Positions 1 through 5,923 of a stretch of 7,145 nt of DNA are shown here, piece by piece. Position numbers and translations under genes: made by a program. A model generated the notes under the pieces. The model was not told the DNA's origin. It saw only the letters and a program-made list of their open reading frames with translations, and did no database searches. Source of the DNA: Bacteroidales bacterium UBA1181. GTDB lineage: Bacteria; Bacteroidota; Bacteroidia; Bacteroidales; Paludibacteraceae. Numbering within the stretch: position 1 is the stretch's first letter; every line of letters begins with the position of its first letter. The stretch is from assembly GCA_002310215.1 (NCBI GenBank), contig DBYR01000013.1, positions 295,142-302,286 on the forward strand, given 5' to 3'.

Positions 1-1935
1 TACCGTACGGACGAAGGCGTGGATATCGTGAAGACCTCCGACGGAAGGGCCGTGGGCTACACAACTTCCAGCGAGTGGCTGGAATATACCGTCGACGTGA
101 AGACTGCGGGCAAGTATGTGGTGGATGCTGTCGGATCCAACCAAAACGACGACGTGGAGTTCACCCTGCTCATCGACGACAAAGAGATTGGTTCGCTCTC
201 CGGCTCAAGCACAGCTGACTGGGATACGTACGAAACAATCCGTACCACGACATCCACCATCTCCGCCGGAAAACATATCCTCAAGGTGAAGATCGGAAAC
301 AACAACTGCAATCTGGACAAACTCACCTTCTATGTACAGGGTACCGAACCTAAAGAAGGTGGTAGCAGCTCTGAAGGTGGTAGTAGCTCTGAAGGTGGCA
401 GCAGCTCCGAAGGAGGTAGTAGCCACGGCGGTGGCGGTTCCGTCAACGAATCTGGCGTATATCCATTGAATTATTCCGTGGAGAACACTGGTGCGGACTG
501 CCCTGAACCTTCCTCCCTGAACAAGAACAACCTCAAATCCTGCAGAAACCTTCCTAACCCATTCGAATGGGCGGACGGTAGCGGCAAGGTGACCGACTTC
601 TGCGACTGGGCTTGCCGTCGTAACGAAATCAAGCGCGAGATCGAGTACTGGGAGATTGGCGAGAAACCTAAATTCGATAAACTGGAAGCTTCACTTTCTG
701 GAAATACAATGACCGTGACTGTTTACAACGGAAGCAACAAACTTACGTTGACAAGTAAAATGTCCATTCCTTCCGGAAATGGTCCACACCCTATCGTGAT
801 CGGTATGGATGGAAATACTGGTAGTTTAAGCTCCTCATACTTCTCGAAATGTATTCAAGTGCCATTCACACACACACAAATCGCTGAATATAATTCAGGA
901 TTCGGTGGTGGCGGAAGAAGCCAAAACGATCCATTCTACAAGTTCTATCCTGGGACATTCAACACAAAGGCAGACTATTGCGCATGGTCTTGGGGTATCA
1001 GCCGTTTAATTGATGGACTCCAAAAATTGGCTGAAGAAGGTAAGCTGAAAGCTGATATGGGACATATTGCTGTAACTGGTTGCTCTTACGCAGGAAAGAT
1101 GGCGCTGTTCGCAGGAGCGTTCGACGAACGTGTGACACTGACAATCGCACAAGAATCAGGTGGTGGAGGTGTCAACGCATGGCGTGTAAGTTCTGAAATC
1201 GGTACTAGTATTGAAGGTATATCCAACACCAACTACGACTGGTTCCTCAACAGCTTCAAGAGCAATTTCCAATCACAGATCGACAAGTTGCCATACGACC
1301 ATCATGAACTGATCGCCATGTGTGCTCCACGTGCGTTCCTGGCATTCGGAAATCCAAACTATGAGTGGTTGGGCGACCCTGCCGGCATCGCCTCCCTGAA
1401 GGCTGCCGAGGAGGTGTGGAAAGCCATGGGTATCGAAGACAGATTCGGCTATGTGATCGAAGGTGGACATGAGCACTGCCAAGCTTCCAGCAGTCAAAAC
1501 AAAGCTGCGCAAGCGTTCATCAACAAATTCCTCTATGGCGACAATTCGCAGAACACGAAGATACGTACCAGCAGTGTAAGTAGCAACCATAGCTCCGGAA
1601 AATACGACTGGGGCGGACATAAGATCGTGAACAACGGTTGCGGTAGCACCAGCGGTGTTGAGAACGTCCTCATGGAAGGCTACTCCCTGTCTCAAAACAT
1701 GCCGAACCCGACATCCGACGAGACTAGCATCGAGTTCTCCATCGCCGATAACACATTCGTCTCCATTGCCCTTTACAATGAACTGGGTATGAAGGTGATG
1801 GATGTCGTTTCAGATGATTTCAGCGCAGGCTCATATAAGGCTGAATTCTCCGTGGATGGTCTCGCAAGTGGCATCTACCACTACGTGATGCAGGCCAACG
1901 GATTCGTCTCCAGCAAAAGCTTAATCGTGAAATAA
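1..1935 (+). CDS. CBM6 - repeat linker - CE15 glucuronoyl esterase - T9SS sorting domain (gene 1, 5' end outside window)
   Basis: Frame 1 is open from the first base, giving 644 residues of a larger protein. The GTG at 19 is internal, because the preceding codons (YRTDEG) match gene 2. Residues 1-114 are most of a CBM6 xylan-binding module (SEWLEY, DWDTY, NLDKLTF). Residues about 118-147 are a Gly/Ser/Glu repeat linker. Residues about 148-514 are a CE15 esterase, a family that cuts glucuronic acid esters linking xylan to lignin. The nucleophile is Ser362 in GCSYAGK, a catalytic Glu385 lies in QESG exactly 23 residues later, and the His is in GHEHCQ (residues 489-494). Residues about 561-644 are a type A T9SS sorting domain, starting YSLSQNMPNP and ending in Lys. 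By homology with gene 2 the missing 5' part probably encodes a signal peptide and a GH11 domain, but this is inference. Oddities: Tyr replaces the usual Arg after the nucleophile, and Asn453 replaces an acidic residue present in gene 2. An intrinsic terminator follows the TAA stop. Confidence 0.93.
   Translation, partial: YRTDEGVDIVKTSDGRAVGYTTSSEWLEYTVDVKTAGKYVVDAVGSNQNDDVEFTLLIDDKEIGSLSGSSTADWDTYETIRTTTSTISAGKHILKVKIGNNNCNLDKLTFYVQGTEPKEGGSSSEGGSSSEGGSSSEGGSSHGGGGSVNESGVYPLNYSVENTGADCPEPSSLNKNNLKSCRNLPNPFEWADGSGKVTDFCDWACRRNEIKREIEYWEIGEKPKFDKLEASLSGNTMTVTVYNGSNKLTLTSKMSIPSGNGPHPIVIGMDGNTGSLSSSYFSKCIQVPFTHTQIAEYNSGFGGGGRSQNDPFYKFYPGTFNTKADYCAWSWGISRLIDGLQKLAEEGKLKADMGHIAVTGCSYAGKMALFAGAFDERVTLTIAQESGGGGVNAWRVSSEIGTSIEGISNTNYDWFLNSFKSNFQSQIDKLPYDHHELIAMCAPRAFLAFGNPNYEWLGDPAGIASLKAAEEVWKAMGIEDRFGYVIEGGHEHCQASSSQNKAAQAFINKFLYGDNSQNTKIRTSSVSSNHSSGKYDWGGHKIVNNGCGSTSGVENVLMEGYSLSQNMPNPTSDETSIEFSIADNTFVSIALYNELGMKVMDVVSDDFSAGSYKAEFSVDGLASGIYHYVMQANGFVSSKSLIVK
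355..426 (+). repeat. 18-bp coding repeat, GGSSSE linker of gene 1
   Basis: Nearly four copies of an 18-nt unit encode (E)GGSSS-type repeats, followed by a His/Gly-rich end (SHGGGGS). The copies vary only at third codon positions (ggt/ggc/gga, agc/agt, tct/tcc). This is a flexible, probably extended linker between the CBM6 and esterase modules. The unit is a multiple of three, so slippage would change linker length without a frameshift. Confidence 0.9.
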
Positions 1936-1960
1936 CTATTATTGACTGACTAGTGTTTTG

Positions 1961-1993
1961 AAAGGGTCGTTCCAATGGACGACCCTTTTTTTT
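1961..1993 (+). terminator. Intrinsic terminator of gene 1
   Basis: A perfect 10-bp stem (AAAGGGTCGT with ACGACCCTTT) closes an 8-nt loop. The T-run spans 1986-1993, its first three bases lying within the stem. It begins 26 nt after the gene 1 stop codon, so gene 1 is probably not co-transcribed with gene 2. Confidence 0.9.
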
Positions 1994-2098
1994 GCATCTA
2001 CCCAACGTGATACACTAATAGACTATTCAACCCATTATGAAGTATTTGAATAAAAAATCACACAAAATATATGTTTTTTAAAAATATATGTCTATCTT

Positions 2099-2144
2099 TA
2101 CACGCATATGCGTATGCGCGTACACGCCCGAGTGCGCACGGGCG
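2099..2144. repeat. Alternating purine-pyrimidine tract plus GC-rich hairpin
   Basis: Positions 2099-2127 alternate pyrimidine and purine without a break for 29 nt. They include the 12-bp palindrome ACGCATATGCGT at 2102-2113. Overlapping the end, CGCCCG (2125-2130) can pair with CGGGCG (2139-2144) around an 8-nt loop. There is no T-run after the hairpin, so it is not an intrinsic terminator. Such tracts can adopt left-handed DNA under negative supercoiling, but whether this one does is unknown. Confidence 0.6.
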
Positions 2145-2232
2145 AGGGCGAAAAGGCATTTTTCGATTTGGAAGTTTGGAAGTGAAATTATACGTGAGGA
2201 ATGAGGGACTGACAACGAATAGCTTACGCAGG

Positions 2233-2240
2233 TACATTTG
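2233..2240 (+). promoter_or_regulatory. Candidate -7 promoter box for gene 2 (TACATTTG)
   Basis: TACATTTG fits the Bacteroidota -7 consensus TAnnTTTG exactly. No clear TTTG -33 box lies at the usual distance upstream, which lowers confidence. If used, it gives a leader of roughly 155 nt before the chosen gene 2 start. Weaker 7-of-8 matches lie at 2070-2077, with a TTTG 21 nt upstream, and at 2093-2100. Confidence 0.35.
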
Positions 2241-2301
2241 TTTAGTTACGTTAATTAGGTTTTCTTTTCATTACACATTCTAAACAAATCGGGTATAGTA
2301 G

Positions 2302-2348
2302 CGGTCACAACTTGTATTTAGACCGAGGGGGTCACTGCCCCAATGGGG
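2302..2348 (+). promoter_or_regulatory. Possible structured leader before gene 2
   Basis: CGGTC (2302-2306) can pair with GACCG (2321-2325). Directly after, the C4 run (2338-2341) can pair either with the G5 run upstream (2327-2331, loop TCACTG) or with the G4 run downstream (2345-2348, loop AAT). These two pairings exclude each other, and GGTCAC occurs twice (2303-2308 and 2330-2335). The segment ends 55 nt before the gene 2 start. The stems are short, so a regulatory role is only a suggestion. Confidence 0.25.
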
Positions 2349-2403
2349 AGACTTCTGACAAAGGCACATGAACTATTTTAAACTATCATTAATACACATG
2401 ATT

Positions 2404-5400
2404 ATGAAACACTTATACACTATCAAACGCAAAAAGATGACGTTGTTTGACAAAGTCAGGCAACGATTAGAACTCTTCGGAATCCAAACCACTTTCACTC
2501 AACAAAATGTATTTTCAATCTTAAATCAAATAGCATACCAAATGAACAAAAAAACATTCGAGTGGCGACGTATAGTTACGGGTGCGCTCACAGCGGGCTT
2601 TTTGCTCCTCTCCGGTGTAAGTTACGCGGCTGATCCGTGTAGCGAAACAGGTAGCGGAAGAGGTATCAAAAGAACCCTCAACAACCAGAACCTAACAGGT
2701 TCTACTGGTGTGGGTAACTACCAGTTCGAAATCTGGCGTGACGGTAACGGCGGAACGCTGACTTTGTATGATAAGGATGCGGCTTTCAAGGCGGAGTGGA
2801 ATAACGCGGGCGACTTCTTGGGTCGTGTCGGTTTGACCTACGGCAATAAGCCTTCCGTCGACAATCTCGGCGGTAACTTGGTGGCTTACTATAATTTTGA
2901 GAAGTCCGGAGATGATGGAAAATCCTATTCATACGTGGGAATCTACGGTTGGATGGACAGCCCTCAAATCGAATGGTACATCGTGGAAGACTGGTTGCAC
3001 GATCGTGGTACACCGGGCGGCTCCTACATGGGTTCTAAGAAGGGTACCATCACTGTAGACGGTGAGGAGTATGCAGTTTGGACGGGTAGCCGTACAGGTG
3101 CCTCCAAATGGGGTAACTCTACTTTCACCCAAATCTTCAGTGTCCGTCAAAAACGTCGCCAATGTGGTACCATCCATATATCTGAGCACTTCAGACAATG
3201 GAAGAAATTGGGTATCAACCTCGGTGGCTTGATGGAGGCTCAAATTTTGGCCGAAGCCGGTGGTGGAAAAGGTTATGTTGACTTCAAATATGCAAAGATT
3301 GAAATTAACAGCGACTCCGGTGATGGTAATGAAGGGGGAGACCCAACGCCAGATCCGAGTGTTCCTCAAGAACCATACAAGAGCGCTATCGAAATCCCTG
3401 GCGTCGTGGAAGCTGAATACTTCGACAAGGGCGGCAACGGAAACGCATACAACGACTCCGATGACGAAAACGAGGGAGACGCTAATTACCGTACGGACGA
3501 AGGCGTGGATATCGTGAAAACCTCCGACGGAAGGGCCGTGGGCTACACAACTTCCAGCGAGTGGCTGGAATATACCGTCGACGTGAAGACCGCAGGCAAA
3601 TATGTGGTGGATGCCGTCGGATCCAACAAAAACGACGACGTGGAGTTCACCCTGCTCATCGACGACAAAGAGATTGGTTCGCTCTCCGGCTCAAGCACAA
3701 CCGACTGGGATACTTACGAGACGATCCGAACCACAACATCTTCCATCTCCGCCGGGAAACATATCCTCAAGGTGAAGATCGGGAACAACAACTGTAATCT
3801 GGACAAACTCACCTTCTATGCGCAGGGTACTGAACCTGAAGAAGGCGGCAGCAGCTCCGAAGGTGGTAGCAGCTCTGAAGGCGGTAGCAGCTCTGAAGGT
3901 GGTAGTAGCCACGGTGGCGGCGGATCCGTCAACGAGTCTGGCGTATATCCATTGAGCTATTCTGTGGAGAACACGGGCGCTGATTGTCCAGACCCTTCTT
4001 CCCTGAACAAAAACAACCTCAAGTCTTGCAAAACCCTTCCTAACCCATTCGAATGGGCGGACGGTAGTGGCAAGGTGACCGACTTCTGCGACTGGGCTTG
4101 CCGTCGTAACGAAATCAAGCGTGAGATCGAGTACTGGGAGCTTGGTGAAAAACCTAAATTCGACAAACTGGAGGCTTCCTATTCGGGTGGCACGTTAACT
4201 GTTAAAGTGTACAACGGAAACAACTCGCTTACATTGACAAGCAAATTAACCATCCCTTCAGGGAACGGCCCTCACCCTATCGTGATCGGTATGGATCAAA
4301 AAACAGGAAGCTTGAATGCATCACTATTCTCCAAATGTATTCAACTTCCATTCACCCACAAACAAATAGCAGGATATAGTGCCGATGGCGGTAGAAGTCA
4401 GAACGATCCGTTCTATAAACTATACCCTGGCACGTTTGACTCAAAGGCGGACTACTGCGCATGGTCTTGGGGTATCAGCCGTTTGATTGATGGTCTGGAG
4501 ATCATAAAAGACCAAATCAACGCGGATCTCGGCCATATAGCGGTAACCGGTTGCTCTTACGCCGGTAAGATGGCGCTTTTCGCGGGAGCTTTCGATGAGC
4601 GTATCGCTCTGACAATCTCTCAAGAGTCTGGTGGTGGTGGAATCAACGCATGGCGTGTCTCCAAAGAGATAAACCAATCCGGTGGCGTTAATGGTGAAAA
4701 GATAGAAGGTATTGAGAACACAGAATACAACTGGTTCCTAAACAGCTTCAAGACCAACTTCGAATTACAAATCGACAAGTTGCCTTACGACCATCATGAG
4801 TTGATCGCCTTGTGTGCACCACGTGCTTTCTTGGCATATGGTAACACAGACTACAATTGGCTGGGTGCTCCTTCTGGCGACATGGCGCTGAAAGCAGCGG
4901 CGGAAGTTTGGAAGGCCATGGGCATAGAAGATCGCTTCGGATATGTGATTGATGGCGGACACGGCCACTGTCAGGCATCTAACAGCCAGAACAACGCCGC
5001 TAAAGCCTTCATTGAAAAGTTCCTTTTCGGGGACAATTCACAAAACACAAAGATCAGAAGCAGCAATGTCAACCCAACTTACAGCTCCGGAAAATACGAC
5101 TGGGGTGGACATAAGATTGAGAACAATGGTTGCGGTGGCAGCACCAGCGGCGTTGAGAACGTCCTCATGGAGGGCTACTCCTTGTCCCAAAACATGCCGA
5201 ACCCGACATCCGACGAGACTAGCATCGAGTTCTCCATCGCCGACAACACATTCGTTTCCATTACCCTTTACAACGAACTGGGTATGAAGGTGATGGACAT
5301 CGTCTCAGACGATTTCAGCGCAGGCTCGTATAAGGCTGACTTCTCCGTGGATGGCCTCGCAAGTGGCATCTATCACTATGTGATGCAAGCCAACGGATTC

Positions 5401-5430
5401 GTCTCCAGCAAAAGCTTAATTGTAAAATAA
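2404..5430 (+). CDS. GH11 xylanase - CBM6 - CE15 glucuronoyl esterase, T9SS-secreted (gene 2)
   Basis: This complete bifunctional enzyme of 1008 residues should cut xylan and also glucuronoyl esters that link xylan to lignin. In-frame ATGs also lie at 2368 and 2398. ATG 2404 is chosen because gene 3 matches from MKH onward and has an in-frame TAA just before it. ATG 2542 (MNKK) would be a conventional signal peptide start. Domains: extension 1-46; signal peptide 47-75, cut after SYA; GH11 76-304, with nucleophile Glu190 (QIEWY) and acid/base Glu284 (LAEAGGG), 94 residues apart as in classic GH11 enzymes; acidic/Pro linker 303-324; CBM6 325-475; GGSSSE linker 476-508; CE15 509-878, with Ser718 (GCSYAGK), Glu741 (QESG), Asp816 and GHGHCQ; T9SS type A domain 925-1008. 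Tyr719 replaces the usual Arg. The gene ends with tandem TAA stops and a terminator, with its own upstream spacer, so it is probably transcribed alone. Confidence 0.95.
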   Translation: MKHLYTIKRKKMTLFDKVRQRLELFGIQTTFTQQNVFSILNQIAYQMNKKTFEWRRIVTGALTAGFLLLSGVSYAADPCSETGSGRGIKRTLNNQNLTGSTGVGNYQFEIWRDGNGGTLTLYDKDAAFKAEWNNAGDFLGRVGLTYGNKPSVDNLGGNLVAYYNFEKSGDDGKSYSYVGIYGWMDSPQIEWYIVEDWLHDRGTPGGSYMGSKKGTITVDGEEYAVWTGSRTGASKWGNSTFTQIFSVRQKRRQCGTIHISEHFRQWKKLGINLGGLMEAQILAEAGGGKGYVDFKYAKIEINSDSGDGNEGGDPTPDPSVPQEPYKSAIEIPGVVEAEYFDKGGNGNAYNDSDDENEGDANYRTDEGVDIVKTSDGRAVGYTTSSEWLEYTVDVKTAGKYVVDAVGSNKNDDVEFTLLIDDKEIGSLSGSSTTDWDTYETIRTTTSSISAGKHILKVKIGNNNCNLDKLTFYAQGTEPEEGGSSSEGGSSSEGGSSSEGGSSHGGGGSVNESGVYPLSYSVENTGADCPDPSSLNKNNLKSCKTLPNPFEWADGSGKVTDFCDWACRRNEIKREIEYWELGEKPKFDKLEASYSGGTLTVKVYNGNNSLTLTSKLTIPSGNGPHPIVIGMDQKTGSLNASLFSKCIQLPFTHKQIAGYSADGGRSQNDPFYKLYPGTFDSKADYCAWSWGISRLIDGLEIIKDQINADLGHIAVTGCSYAGKMALFAGAFDERIALTISQESGGGGINAWRVSKEINQSGGVNGEKIEGIENTEYNWFLNSFKTNFELQIDKLPYDHHELIALCAPRAFLAYGNTDYNWLGAPSGDMALKAAAEVWKAMGIEDRFGYVIDGGHGHCQASNSQNNAAKAFIEKFLFGDNSQNTKIRSSNVNPTYSSGKYDWGGHKIENNGCGGSTSGVENVLMEGYSLSQNMPNPTSDETSIEFSIADNTFVSITLYNELGMKVMDIVSDDFSAGSYKADFSVDGLASGIYHYVMQANGFVSSKSLIVK
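3841..3912 (+). repeat. 18-bp coding repeat, GGSSSE linker of gene 2
   Basis: This is the counterpart of the repeat at 355-426: the same number of units, the same protein repeat and the same SHGGGGS end. Synonymous codons are distributed differently among the units. Equal length in both paralogs suggests recent common origin or copy exchange rather than free slippage. Confidence 0.9.
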
Positions 5431-5449
5431 TAACGTTTCTTCATTTTAC

Positions 5450-5486
5450 GAAGGTCGTCTCCCATGGTTGGAGGCGACCTTCTTTT
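5450..5486 (+). terminator. Intrinsic terminator of gene 2
   Basis: A 13-bp stem (GAAGGTCGTCTCC with GGAGGCGACCTTC, one G-T wobble) closes a 7-nt loop and is followed by TTTT. It starts 19 nt after the gene 2 stop codon. On the opposite strand no T-run follows, so it appears to act in one direction only. Confidence 0.88.
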
Positions 5487-5755
5487 GTTATGAGCTATGC
5501 GTTTATTAAAAACACGTGGGAATTGCTGACATATAAGGGCATTTGACATAAAAAACCGCCATTCCACCGAGGATTTCTCCAATAAAGGATATGCGATATG
5601 CGGGAACGGAACCATAAGTGCCATCTGCGGACCGCATCACCACGGGCATCTACCCCATAGAGGCCTCACAGGCAAATAGAGGAATGAACCAATTACAACA
5701 CGAATAGACTGATTATCAATTAATTAATTCAATTGTAAGAAATTATTCACGGCCG

Positions 5756-5828
5756 ATTTGCCGAAAAATTCACTCATATTTGCCGAATAACTCATATTTG
5801 GAACAGAGAAACACCTCTATATTTGCCG
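5756..5828 (+). repeat. Short direct repeats upstream of gene 3
   Basis: ATTTGCCGAA occurs at 5756-5765 and 5778-5787, and its first 8 nt recur at 5821-5828. ACTCATATTTG occurs exactly at 5772-5782 and 5790-5800, with a degenerate third copy, CTCTATATTTG, at 5815-5825. They overlap the best promoter candidate. They could be repeated regulator sites or stacked -7-like boxes. Confidence 0.6.
5797..5825 (+). promoter_or_regulatory. Candidate Bacteroidota promoter of gene 3
   Basis: TTTG (5797-5800) and TATATTTG (5818-5825, an exact TAnnTTTG match) are separated by 17 nt, slightly less than the usual spacing of about 19. The implied transcript start is near 5832, giving a leader of roughly 90 nt before ATG 5924. 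There is no Shine-Dalgarno sequence. The bases before the start are A-rich, as is common in Bacteroidota. Confidence 0.55.
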
Positions 5829-5923
5829 TTGATGAAGATGTGAAGACTCAAAGATGATTGAAGTATAGATGCTAAACGAAATCAATTGGCCAACAAGTAA
5901 AAACCATTTAAACACACTAAATT

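Larger units (their letters stand above)
1994..2403. other. Spacer between genes 1 and 2, no convincing gene
   Basis: This stretch is AT-rich except around 2101-2150. It holds an 11-nt direct repeat AAAATATATGT (2064-2074 and 2081-2091), a run of alternating purine/pyrimidine, a GC-rich hairpin, possible promoter boxes and a structured segment near 2302-2348. A 70-codon open frame (2071-2283, plus strand) is present, but its composition follows the simple repeats and it looks spurious. The spacer presumably carries the promoter and leader of gene 2. Confidence 0.7.
5487..5923. other. Spacer between genes 2 and 3
   Basis: The first part (about 5545-5690) is richer in G+C than the rest. On the minus strand it holds a 47-codon open frame (5649-5506) with no recognised family. 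It could be a small gene, a degraded remnant or part of an interspersed repeat. The second part (about 5690-5923) is AT-rich, with an AATTAATTAATT stretch near 5720 and the repeat-containing promoter region of gene 3. No RNA gene was recognised. Confidence 0.6.

Noticed and set aside
19..21. GTG as the start of gene 1
   Set aside because: The frame is open to the first base and the preceding residues match the interior of CBM6 in gene 2, so the true start lies outside the window.
1273..1695. 140-codon minus-strand frame inside gene 1
   Set aside because: It lies wholly within the well-supported esterase and sorting-domain coding region; a shorter minus-strand frame also appears at the matching place in gene 2, as expected for shadow frames.
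2071..2283. 70-codon plus-strand frame in the spacer before gene 2
   Set aside because: Its protein reflects the alternating GC-rich tract and AT-rich flanks, no domain is visible, and it lies in the likely promoter region of gene 2.
2542..2640. Twin-arginine (Tat) signal suggested by WRR in the signal peptide
   Set aside because: The residues after RR (IVTG or IATG) do not fit the Tat consensus; a general secretory signal cut after SYA fits better.
2620..2645. Lipoprotein signal because a Cys follows the signal peptide
   Set aside because: The Cys is preceded by AADP rather than a lipobox, and the signal peptidase I site SYA lies just before.
2929..3369. 146-codon minus-strand frame opposite the GH11 domain of gene 2
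   Set aside because: The plus strand encodes a GH11 domain with catalytic residues in place; the minus frame shows no family features.
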